Source: an uncultured Porphyromonas sp.
GTDB taxonomy: Bacteria > Bacteroidota > Bacteroidia > Bacteroidales > Porphyromonadaceae
Reading direction: 5' to 3'
Assembly (NCBI RefSeq): GCF_938039215.1
Contig: NZ_CALHVI010000033.1
Coordinates: 1 to 64,000 of the forward strand
Length of the DNA stretch: 64,000 bases
Shown here: in pieces, positions 17,366-27,200 of the stretch
Layout: each line of letters opens with the position of its first letter
Numbering within the stretch: position 1 is the first letter of the stretch
Translations under genes and position numbers: made by a program
The notes under the pieces: model-generated
Told to the model about the DNA's origin: nothing
Databases searched by the model: none
Seen by the model: the letters and a program-made list of their open reading frames with translations, nothing else

Positions 17366-18598
17366 TTAGTGTGTGTGCTCGGAGGAGGAAGTACCCTGCT
17401 TATCCTCGGCACGCTCGGGGAGCAGGAGATTGAGCAGGACGGCGATGAGGGCAGAGAGTCCAATACCCGAGAGGGAGAAGGAGCCGAAGGAGAGGATCGC
17501 CCCGCCTATGCCCGTGGTGAGGGTGACGGAGATGATGACGATGTTGCGTGAGGAGGCGAGATTGACTCGGCTCTGCAGTAGGCTGGAGATCCCTGCACCA
17601 GCGATCGTCCCGAAGAGGAGGAGCATGATCCCCCCGAGGATCGCTTGGTCTATGCTTCTAAGGAGGGCACTGACCTTCCCCACGAGGGAGAAGATGATCC
17701 CCGTCACGGCTGCTATGCGGAAGACGACGGGGTCGGTGATCTTCGTCAGGGACATCGCCCCCGTGACCTCGGAGTAGGTCGTCACGGGAGGCCCACCGAC
17801 GAGCGAAGCGAAGAGGCAAGCGAGGCCATCCCCGAGCATCGTCCGATGCAGACCGGGGTCCTTGACGAAGTTCTTACCTGCGACATTATTGACGACATAC
17901 ACGTCCCCGATATGCTCGATCACGGGAGCGATGGCCACGGGGATCATGAAGAGGATGGGCTGCCATGAGAAGGTCTCGGGGAGGATCACCTTCGGTAGGG
18001 AGAACCAAGGAGCAGAGGCGATGGGAGCGAGATCCACTTCGCAGAAGAGGAGGTCAGCGATGTAGCCGACGATGATCCCTAGGAAGATCGGGATGAGCCG
18101 TGCTATGCCTCGGGCATAGAGGGTGACGATGATCGCCGTCGAGAGGGAGATCACTGCTAGGAGCCAGTTAGACTGGGTCATCTTGACGGCTGAGCCCGAG
18201 AGCGACAGTCCGATGAGCATGATGATCGGCCCGATGACGACAGGGGGGAAGAGGCGGGAGATGAAGCGCAAACCGAAGAGACGTATCAGTAGCGACATCA
18301 TGAGGTAGACAGCACTCACACCAAGGCATCCAAAGAGTGCGCCACTAAGCCCATAGAGCTCAGTGGCACTGACGATCGGTGCTATGAAGGCGAAGCTACT
18401 TCCGAGGAAGATAGGCACTTTGCCCTTGGTCACCAGATGGAAGATGAGGGTGCCGACACCGGCGGAGAAGAGGGCGGTCGAGGGATCGAGCCCTACGAGC
18501 AGAGGGACGAGGACGGTAGCCCCGAAGGCGACGAAGAGGTACTGGACTCCAGCGATCCCTTTGCGCAACGGGGTGAGGGGTGTAGCGTCTGTGGTCAT
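17366..18598 (-). CDS. NCS2 uracil/xanthine permease (UraA-like)
   Basis: 410 aa from [17 protein letters not shown]; an ATG ten codons earlier is possible but places the start inside the promoter region. Polytopic. The UraA-type core is visible: [29 protein letters not shown], and [15 protein letters not shown] with the key Glu, then [14 protein letters not shown] and [15 protein letters not shown]. Likely proton-coupled pyrimidine (uracil) uptake in the inner membrane. First gene of a unit with DUF5020 and a purine permease, driven by the -7 box at 18626. Confidence 0.88.
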   Translation of the reverse strand: MTTDATPLTPLRKGIAGVQYLFVAFGATVLVPLLVGLDPSTALFSAGVGTLIFHLVTKGKVPIFLGSSFAFIAPIVSATELYGLSGALFGCLGVSAVYLMMSLLIRLFGLRFISRLFPPVVIGPIIMLIGLSLSGSAVKMTQSNWLLAVISLSTAIIVTLYARGIARLIPIFLGIIVGYIADLLFCEVDLAPIASAPWFSLPKVILPETFSWQPILFMIPVAIAPVIEHIGDVYVVNNVAGKNFVKDPGLHRTMLGDGLACLFASLVGGPPVTTYSEVTGAMSLTKITDPVVFRIAAVTGIIFSLVGKVSALLRSIDQAILGGIMLLLFGTIAGAGISSLLQSRVNLASSRNIVIISVTLTTGIGGAILSFGSFSLSGIGLSALIAVLLNLLLPERAEDKQGTSSSEHTH

Positions 18599-18625
18599 GC
18601 TTATATTAGATGTATTCAACCGCCA

Positions 18626-18633
18626 CAAAGGTA
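18626..18633 (-). promoter_or_regulatory. -7 box of the permease operon
   Basis: TACCTTTG on the minus strand, 28 bp before the chosen uraA-like start codon, which fits a short leader and supports that start. Confidence 0.65.
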
Positions 18634-18705
18634 GCTATTCTCCCCCACTCTCCTAGAGCTCGGGAGCTGGGCACTACGTGAAGTGCACCTGCCTCTGCAA
18701 GCCCC

Positions 18706-21003
18706 TTAGCGCTCGGTACGCAGGCCTTCGCTAGCGCCTGATCCGAGGCGCTCGTCGGTGAGGCGGCGTTCTCTTCCCTGACGGGTCTTAGTGTCCCGAC
18801 GACCCCAGTTGTAGGAGATCCCGAGAGCCAAGCGTGGGCTATGCCACTGGCGGGAGAAATTGAACGCATAGGGATAACCCCGATACTCACCCCGAGCCAC
18901 ATTCGTATTGAAGAGGTCATAGGCAGAGAGGCTCAGTCGCCAGGGGCCCAAGCGTCGACTCACCGATGCCTCCGTCCACCACTGGGGGCTCATCTCGAAG
19001 AGCCCGTAGTAGAGGGAGCTATAGGCGGTCACACCTAGCTGTAGGTGCCAGTCCTTCGGGAGATCAAGGTGATGGGTATGCTGGAGATAGCCTGCCGTGA
19101 AGGCCTTGCTATAGAGGACTCCGTCGAGGTACCCTCGGTCCCACTGTCGCTGTCCCGCTAGATAGGTCGTAGCATACCACTTGAGCTCGTCCGACTGGAT
19201 GAGCGGTAGTGGCAGGGTCAAGAGAAGACGCAGATAGCGGGAGTAGTCGAGGTTGACACCCTGTAGTCCCACGACCATAGGCCCGCCCATAGGAAGCATG
19301 ATGCGGTCGACGATGGGACGCTGGGTATCGGAGTAGGAGAGCTCGAGTAGAGCAGCCTCCCGATAGGTGTAGGCTAGACGAAGGAGGTAACTGTATGAGG
19401 TACGTAGATTGAGGTTCGCCTCTCGGGCAATAGACTCGGTCGTTCGATGGCTTCCCCCGACGACATCTCGGAAGGCAGGCCGTTGGTAACTCGATCTCAC
19501 TCCAAGGGTCAGATCCTGATCGTGTCCGAGGTGATAGCGGAGCGAAGCATAGGGCAGGAGGTGGGTCTCACCACGTGAGGCATCGGGGTACTTGATCTTC
19601 CACTGCTCTTGCTTTCGGCTCTGCTCGTCCCTCTGGACCGCAAGGCCGAAGCGAGCGGAGAAGGGTCGTGTCTGGTAGCGAAGCCCTAGGTAGCCCCGTA
19701 GGCTGGACTCGGTGAGCTCGTAGTGGAGATCACCTCGGGGTGAGGAGCCCCGATAGCTCAGTCCATAGCCCTGAGCACCGAGGTCAAGGGCCCAGAGGCT
19801 CCCCAGAGGTACGGAAGCATCTAGCCCTACCTGCCCCGAGCGCTCGGTATCGGCGTAGCGAACCGATTCGGCTTGCACAAGGCGCTCTTGACTCAGTGAA
19901 GCATAGCTCCCCTCGAGCGTAAGCTTGAGGGTGAGGCCTTCGGTGCGCCAGTCATGCCAGAGCGTGCCGTAGAGGCTCTCGGTACGGGTGTCGCTGGTGC
20001 TCTGCCAGCCATTCTCGAGGTGCTCCTTCGCTAGTGTCCCGATGAGGCTAGCCCCGAGGGTGCTGGCGGGGGAGAGCTGGATGTTCGTCCCGAGGGTGAA
20101 GCGGTGGGTGCGCCGAGGACGAAGCAGGAGGCTATCCTTCATCCGCTCAAAGAGCGTGGTCGTCTCTTCGCTCCGCTTCTCCGCTAGCTGATAGGACAGG
20201 TGTGTCTGGGTCTTGCCCTCGGTGTAGATGAGGCGGGAGCCCAAGAGCCAAGAGAGACTGCGCCGTGTGACGAGCTCTCCGAAGCTATAGCCCTGCAGGC
20301 CCGATGTCCCCGAGCGCCTCAGGCGGATATTGAGGATAGGGGAAGTGACACCCGCATAGCGCCCGCTGGGCTCACGTATCAGTTCGACCGAGGCCAGGGC
20401 ATCAAGCGGGATGGACTGGAGGTAGGTAAGCTGCTCCTCTCGGCTCATGCGCAAGGGGCGGTCATCGACATAGACGAGGAGGTCGGAGAAGCCGTAGAGC
20501 ACGAGTCGCTCATCACCTAGGAGCTGAACGCCAGGGATGAAGCGAAGGCCATCGAGGAGGTTCCCTCCCTTGGCTCGGGCGAGCGAGCTTGGGGTGAAGA
20601 CTTGGTTAGTACCGTCGTAGTGCACCTGCAGGGCGGGAGCCTTGACCTCGACCCCAGGGAGCTCCTTCGTGAGGTCGAAGAGGATGGGCTCGAGCTTCAC
20701 GGGCTTCTCACCGATGGTCCGCACGGGGTGGACGATCCTACTAAGACCTTGATAGGAGACCTTGAGGTAGTAGTTCCCTGAGGGAGCATAGATAGAGAAG
20801 TAGCCGCTCTCGCTAGTCAATGCTTGGTAGGGGGAAGAAGGATCAGGCATATCCGTCGGGGACAGCGTCACGACAAGGCCTGCAAGGGGTGTGCGATCGG
20901 AGCTATTCAGGAGCGTCCCCTCGACGAAGACCGAAGCGGGGCGCTGGGCATAGCTCATGAGGCACGAGAGGAGGAAGGCTAAGGTAAGTAGGAGTCGTCT
21001 CAT
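18706..21003 (-). CDS. Outer membrane receptor-like barrel with carboxypeptidase-like N-domain
   Basis: 765 aa from MRRLLLTLAFLLSCLMSYA (signal peptide); nine further codons upstream are open. Order: carboxypeptidase-regulatory-like beta-sandwich (about 25-110, VFVEGTLLNSSDRTPLAGL), a plug-like domain (about 115-220, GGNLLDGLRFIPGVQL, SVELIREPSGRYAG), then a large beta-barrel matching the outer membrane protein family 3 type of Bacteroidetes. This is the TonB-receptor-like layout without a SusD partner, so the substrate is unknown. No TonB box is clearly seen. The C-terminus RRLTDERLGSGASEG is polar rather than a classic aromatic end, which is slightly odd. Confidence 0.82.
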   Translation of the reverse strand: MRRLLLTLAFLLSCLMSYAQRPASVFVEGTLLNSSDRTPLAGLVVTLSPTDMPDPSSPYQALTSESGYFSIYAPSGNYYLKVSYQGLSRIVHPVRTIGEKPVKLEPILFDLTKELPGVEVKAPALQVHYDGTNQVFTPSSLARAKGGNLLDGLRFIPGVQLLGDERLVLYGFSDLLVYVDDRPLRMSREEQLTYLQSIPLDALASVELIREPSGRYAGVTSPILNIRLRRSGTSGLQGYSFGELVTRRSLSWLLGSRLIYTEGKTQTHLSYQLAEKRSEETTTLFERMKDSLLLRPRRTHRFTLGTNIQLSPASTLGASLIGTLAKEHLENGWQSTSDTRTESLYGTLWHDWRTEGLTLKLTLEGSYASLSQERLVQAESVRYADTERSGQVGLDASVPLGSLWALDLGAQGYGLSYRGSSPRGDLHYELTESSLRGYLGLRYQTRPFSARFGLAVQRDEQSRKQEQWKIKYPDASRGETHLLPYASLRYHLGHDQDLTLGVRSSYQRPAFRDVVGGSHRTTESIAREANLNLRTSYSYLLRLAYTYREAALLELSYSDTQRPIVDRIMLPMGGPMVVGLQGVNLDYSRYLRLLLTLPLPLIQSDELKWYATTYLAGQRQWDRGYLDGVLYSKAFTAGYLQHTHHLDLPKDWHLQLGVTAYSSLYYGLFEMSPQWWTEASVSRRLGPWRLSLSAYDLFNTNVARGEYRGYPYAFNFSRQWHSPRLALGISYNWGRRDTKTRQGRERRLTDERLGSGASEGLRTER

Positions 21004-21063
21004 GGGGTGGAAGGAGTAAGGAGTATGCAAGGTGAAGATATTGAAGGTGAGCTATCTCTGAAG

Positions 21064-21071
21064 CAAAAGTA
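21064..21071 (-). promoter_or_regulatory. -7 box of the receptor-like gene
   Basis: TACTTTTG on the minus strand, 61 bp before the chosen start codon. Confidence 0.55.
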
Positions 21072-21090
21072 GCGATTTTTCCTTCGGAGC

Positions 21091-21228
21091 AACACCTCCC
21101 CCACACAAGCCACGAGAGCTCCTCGCTGGGGGTAGTATTTTCACCTCTTTGGAGGCACTAGTAGTCCCTCCCTCGAGGCAGCAGTAGTGCCTCGGGAGAG
21201 GGAGTAGTAGTGCCTCGAGCTGGGGATC
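21091..21228. repeat. 23-bp tandem array, about 6 units
   Basis: Units at 21160, 21183 and 21206 begin AGTAGTCCCTC, AGTAGTGCCTC and AGTAGTGCCTC; more diverged units precede at 21137, 21114 and 21091. The last unit includes the first two bases of the sprA stop codon (21227-21229, complement). The array separates sprA from the promoter of the next gene. Confidence 0.85.
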
Positions 21229-24200
21229 AGTTCGAGAGACTGATCCGTAGTGACACACCGAAGGAAGTGGTGGCGATGGGGAAGGAGTAGGTACTTACCA
21301 GAGGTACATTGCGGCTGTACTCGTAGTAAGCGCTTAGCCCGAGCAGGCGACTCAGATCGTACTCCGCACTGAGTCTCAGACGCTGGTCTACGAGGCCTGC
21401 CGTCGCCTGCGCATAGCCTTCCTGAATCCTGCGGATGAGGGTGAGGGTACGACGGTAGCTGTATTCGCCTCTCAGAGTAAGCCCTCGGGCGGTGGCAGAG
21501 GCTTCGGTAGGCTTCGTGCTCCGACGACGACGGCGGGGCTGGGGGCGAAGGAGCTGGGCGAGGTCGGCGATCTTATAGTTCAGTCCGAGCGTGAGCTCGT
21601 TGGAAGAGGATTCGATGAGGCTGGAGGCCGAGAGGTTGAGCACGAGGCCTCGACTGCGTCGCCACTGGGCAGACATCCCGAGACCATTATGCCAGATGAG
21701 ATCGAGTCCCGCTAGGGGGAAGAAGCTCTCCTGCAGGGCTACCGAAGGAATATCATAGGCGTAGCTGAGGCGAGAGGAGGCGGGGGAAGAGCCATCCGAG
21801 GCAGGGGCCTCCACGAGACCGAGCCCCTCGGGATCCGAGCCCTGCCAGCCCGTGAAGGAGGAGAAGTCCCCCACGGTATAGGTCGCCCGATAGATATGTC
21901 TGAGGGTCACGGAGCGGAAGTACTTCTTGAGGGCGGGGAGGCGAGAGAGTCCCGTGTAGCTGACGGACCAGTTCGGGAGCATCCCTAGGAGCGAAGGCAG
22001 CGCACGGAGACTGACGCTGGAGACATCGCCCGCTTGGGTGTAGGCCATGCGGAAGGCTGGGATGAGCACGGCGGGAGCGTTCTCCTCCAGCGTCGTCCCT
22101 ACTGAGGAGACGAAGCTCTGACGCTGGCGCTGGGCAAGGCGGGAGCGAGCCGAGAGGAAGCGCTCGAACGTCTCCGAGGCATAGCCCTCGGTAGCACGCA
22201 AGGGGGCGAAGAAGCCCCTCAGCCCGATGGTCGTCATCGTGAAGTCTCCCCCATAGAGGCGAGGGCGACCCCGATACATATATTGTACCTCCGTGCGGTC
22301 GGTACGGGTATGATTGGCTGAGAGGGTGATGGAGAGATCCCTGAGAGGCTGGAGTGTCGCCCGCACATCCACGGTACGGGTCTCGGAGAAGACTCCGGGG
22401 GTCAAGTGCTCCGTCGTCATCAAGAGATCGCCCCGATCGGCAAGCCTGTCGATGAAGTCCACATCACTCAGACCGAAGGCAAAGGCAAGCCCTGGAGAGA
22501 GCATTCCACCCGAACGGCCTTGCCCTCCCACGGAGCGTATCAAGGGGAGGAAGCCACCGAGGTTGGTGCTCTTCGTATCCCGATAGGTCAGGGCTAGATC
22601 CTTCACCATCAAGAGGGTATAGACGAGGCGGTCAAGCACCTCTTCGCCCCAAGGCTCTTGACTTACTCGTGGGGCTTTCTTCTTCCGAGAGGGAAGCGAG
22701 GCCGAGGGAGCGCTGGCGAACTTCCGCTCCAGACGGGCGAAGTAGGGGATCTTCTGGTAGAGCTGCCTCAGCTGGAGCTGGGAGGTAGACTCGAGGCTTC
22801 CTTGGCTGGAGAGGGCATGCGCCACGGGAAGCGATACATCAGGTACCTGAGCACCACGATCCCAAGTGTAGGCACTGCTGTAGGTCAGCTGGGAGGTCAC
22901 GAACGAGAGCGGGGCGATGAGGGCGGTAGGGAGCTGGTAGGTGAGGCTGGCATTCTGCCCGTAGTGCACGGGCGTGCCTCCCTCACGGATGCTACGACTG
23001 ACCGAATCCTGCCAGATGCGCCAGCCGTCGGGGTTGAGCGCTTGGTTCACCTGCAGATGAGGCTCCTCGATACGTGCATCCGTGCCCGAGGCGAAGGTGA
23101 GCGTCAGCGAAGTCATCGGCGACCACGTGAGGCTGAGCTTACGATTCCAGAGGAACTGCTGGGCGAAGGTCGCAGGCAGTCGTTCGCCCTCCAATGCCCC
23201 CCCGAGGCTACGCATCTGCTCTTCGTCATAGCGTCGGAGCATCGAGGTCTCTAGATGCAGGCGAGCGGGCCACGGGGTGAAGCTCCACCCGCGGAGCCAG
23301 TTCGCCCACGGGCTCTTCCCTCGCAGCTGTCCGAAGGGAGTGAGGGGGCGGAAGGTGGGGGCGTAGTCGTAGCGCACCGCAGCCTGCCAGTCCAGATGAC
23401 GGCTGTACTCGATGTCGGGGGTCTCGTCGAGGGAGGTGTTCCGCTCGTAGGAGAAGGATAGGTTCGCTGGGTCGTAGGGCATAGGCACTCGGGAGCGGAT
23501 CCCTAGAGAAGCATTGGAGATCGCTAGGCCTTGGCTTCGGCGGTGGGTGATGGTGCGTGCTCGGAGCGAATCTCGCTGCTCCCGTCTCGGGAGCGAGCGG
23601 AGGGCATCGGAGAGAAGCACATCTTCGTCCAGCGGGTTGTACTCGGGCGTGAGGACTTCGTCCGAGAGCGAGTAGTAGAGGGGAAGACTGACCTTGGCCT
23701 TAGCGGGAAGGAGCTGCCCCAGCTCCGCATTCGAGGAGAAGTGCACCGAGCGACGACTCTCCATCGTCCGCCCCGAGAGAGGCACATCGATCGCCCCGAA
23801 GCCCGCTGACATGTACTGAGCCCTGAGGCTAGCCGTACCGAGCTCCGCCAGCTGCAGGGTCGACTGCACATGGCCTGCCCAGCCCGTCTCTTCATGGTAG
23901 TCCCCGACACGGAGCTCATTGACCCAGACCTCGACACTGCGAGTCACTCCCGAGCTATTGCGCACGCCGATGAGGAGGGTGCGCACGTTGGAGAGCGAAG
24001 GATTGCCTAGGACCGAGAGCTTGCGCTGAGGCTGGTCGGCATCGGGGCGGGAGAAGAGGCGGTAGAGCGAAGCGCCCCCGCCAGCGAGCGCCAGAGCGGT
24101 ATTGCGCTCCCGCTTGAGCGCCACGAGCTTGTCGAGGGCAAGATCTAGGTAATTCTCCGTCGGCCAGACACGGGCTCGGTCACTGGGGCTATTCGTGCTG

Positions 24201-27200
24201 TAGCGTCCAGCGGGCGTGAGGACGAGGGGGAGGGAATACTCGTAGTAGTTCTGCGTCGCGTCTGATCCCAGACGCACGAAGAGCGTGAAGTCGCCATCCT
24301 TCAGCCCCGAGAGGTCGCCTAGGAGCTCCTCGGCATGGGCGAAGAGCTGTAGCCTGCGGTAGCGTCTGAGGTCGTACTGCACCAGACGATAGACAGCACG
24401 GGCATCACCCGAGGGGAGCGAGGAGAGCCGGAGCGAAAGGGCTTGTTCATTCTGCTGGAGACTTTGCCCGCCCTCGGCATCGAGGCTACGAGATACCCCT
24501 GGGGGGACGACATAGCTCACGGGGGTGCGGTCAGCGTGCTCCTCGATATTGACCGACGAGACAGAGAGCTCCGTCTGAGGCGAGGGAGCGGGGCTCGTCT
24601 CATCAAGTGCCCCTTCGTAGGCTCGCCAGTCGCCCCGCACCAGACGAAGCGAGCCGAAGCGGAGCTGAGTCTCCCTATCGAAGTCGGTGAGGTAGAGGCG
24701 CATGAAGCGGATACTCCTGAGGTCTGCCCCGCCTCCGATACGAGCCGAATGGGAGCGGAGCGGTACCTTGAACTGATACCACGTCACGGGCGAAGTCTTC
24801 CCATTCCTTAGGCGTGCCTCCACCCGACGCTCACTGACGATGAAGTTGTGCCCCGCCTTGAGGTCCTCGGGACGAAGCGAGATCCTGTACTCGAGGTAGC
24901 GGTTGAGCTCATTGAGATTGTAGTCGCCATTCACATCCTCGACATCGGGGCTAACCGCAGCGGCCAGACTATAGCCATCACCTCCTGTCTGCTCGGACGA
25001 ATTGCCTTCGGTGCCGTTGTAGCGCTTGTATCGCTCCAGTATCGGGAGCTGGGCAGCATCATAGTCCGCCCCCCGATAGTGGTGGTAGTCGTCCCCCGCA
25101 GGATCATTCAGTGGGCTGAAGGGATCGGCCTGCCAGCGTGCCCGAGTCTCTGGTGCTAGCCGAGCCGTGAGGGCACTGACGAAGGCCGTGTAGCTCGGGT
25201 GGCGCTTCTCCTCCTCGGTCGATAGCCCGTTGAGGCCGACATCCTGCTTCTCCCGAGCTCCTGCAGCGTTGTCGAAGGAGTAGCCGACACTAGGTCGTAG
25301 AGGAACTCTTCCCCAAGGAGTCTCTTCCACCGCCCCTGCCGAAGGGGTGAGGGGAAGCCCATTCTCATAGAACTTCTTCCCGTCTCGTAGGATGTCCTCA
25401 GAGATATCGCCGAGATTGATGTACAGATCGCCCCCCCGAAGACCCTCCTTCGAGAGCTCGTCGGCGAAAGGATCCATGAGCCAGAACTCGATGTACTCGA
25501 TGTTCGCTGCCTCGAAGTCCGCTTGGTCGATCCTGCGCATGATACCGGCCCAGCTGCGCTTAGGGTCTTGGATGCGTCCCGTCGGCAGGAGCGAAGCGGC
25601 ATTGAGGTTATAGGGACCGAGCTCCTCGGGGTAGTAGCTCAGCGAAAGGGTCGGCAGGTAGCTCGGCTGACTGACATTGATATCCTTGTAGGGGTAGAGC
25701 TCCGACGAAGGGATCTCACGCACTAGGTGACGACTCACCAGATCAGGGCTATTGCGTATGTAGGCGGGGGTATAGGCACTGCGCTCCCGAGTGAAGAGCG
25801 GGTCGATGGTGAACCAAGCGATCCGAGCTCGACGCTCCCCATAGCGGAGGTAGTCCGTCGGTGCAGCACCTTCGGGGAAGAGCGTCTGGGGAGTCGAGGC
25901 CAGATGCCAGCCAAAGGGACTCAAGAGATCAATGGAGCTACGGGAGGACTCGAAGTCATCGAGGTAGCTATTACCACGGGTATATCTATTCTCGTAGTGC
26001 CCAGGGATGAGTTGGGCTACCTCTGCCGAGAGGCTGAAGGAAGCAGGCTGACTGAGATCAAGGAAGGGGAGCTTATTCAGGAGGCGTGTCAGTGCTGGGG
26101 ACTTGGTCTGATAGCTGAGGTTAGCTCCCCACATGGTGTTCTTCATGCTCTCCTCGCCTAGGGCCACCTTCGTCGAGAGAGGGAGCTCGGAGAGGTGCAT
26201 CAGCGTCGCTCCCAGACGGAAGTCCTTAGAGAAGTTATACCCGAGATCCACCCCGATCATCGTCTTACGCTGTAGGTTCGCTCCTGTCCCACCCTGCAGG
26301 CTCACGTCGATGGGTGTCTTGGTGGAGAGGAGTTGCTGATTGAGGATCTTCACCTTCCCAGCGAGGTAGTCGACGCTGTAGTCGGAGCCTTCAGTCAGGA
26401 GCGAGCCACCAGCGGTGACACGCACCGAGCCTGGGGCGACATTCACCGTCCCGAGCGAGATCTCCCCAGCGGAGGTAGCCCGATACTCGCCTCGGAGGTA
26501 GTACTTATTCTTCTCGGCATGCTTCGTGGCTTCGACAGGGGTAGAGCTATAGAGCTCGGGGAAGGCATAGCGAGCCTGCCACGAGCCCGAACCCAAGGCA
26601 TCGGCAAGTGTCGCACCGAAGGGCTCGACGGTAGGGAAGAAGAGGAGCCCTTCACTTGAGCGCACTGTATAGCCTTCGACGAAGTCAAAGCGTCCATCGG
26701 CACGTGCCTCCCCTCGACTGTCCAGACGATCCAGTCCGAGCACCGAGAGGAGAGGCTTCCCCTTGAGTGGACCTTCTGGTAGATAAGGCAGGGCTCGACC
26801 CACAGCATCGTCTCGGTAGAGCACCTCGAGCTTGAAGCCCTGTGCTTGTACATCCCTCACCCCAGCACCGAGGCGGTAGACATTGCGCATCATCAGCGAC
26901 CAAGCGGGAGCAACGGGAGTCATATCCGTCCCTTTGAGGAGCTTGACGAAGAGGACGGACGAGGAAGCATCGGGGCGATCAGAGGAGAATTCGCCTACCC
27001 GATAGACCTTGCCCTCGTAGGTGAACTCATAGGCTACGGCGAGGACTTCATCGGAAGCAAGGGGAGCGGAGAGGCTGATGTACCCGAGGGCACTATTCAG
27101 GGTATAGTCGGTGGAGGCTAAGCGTCGAGCGCTCTCGATCTTCTCATAGTCGAGGGCGGGTCGTAGCGGGTGTATGCCCCCTGCGAAAGCACTGAGTCCT

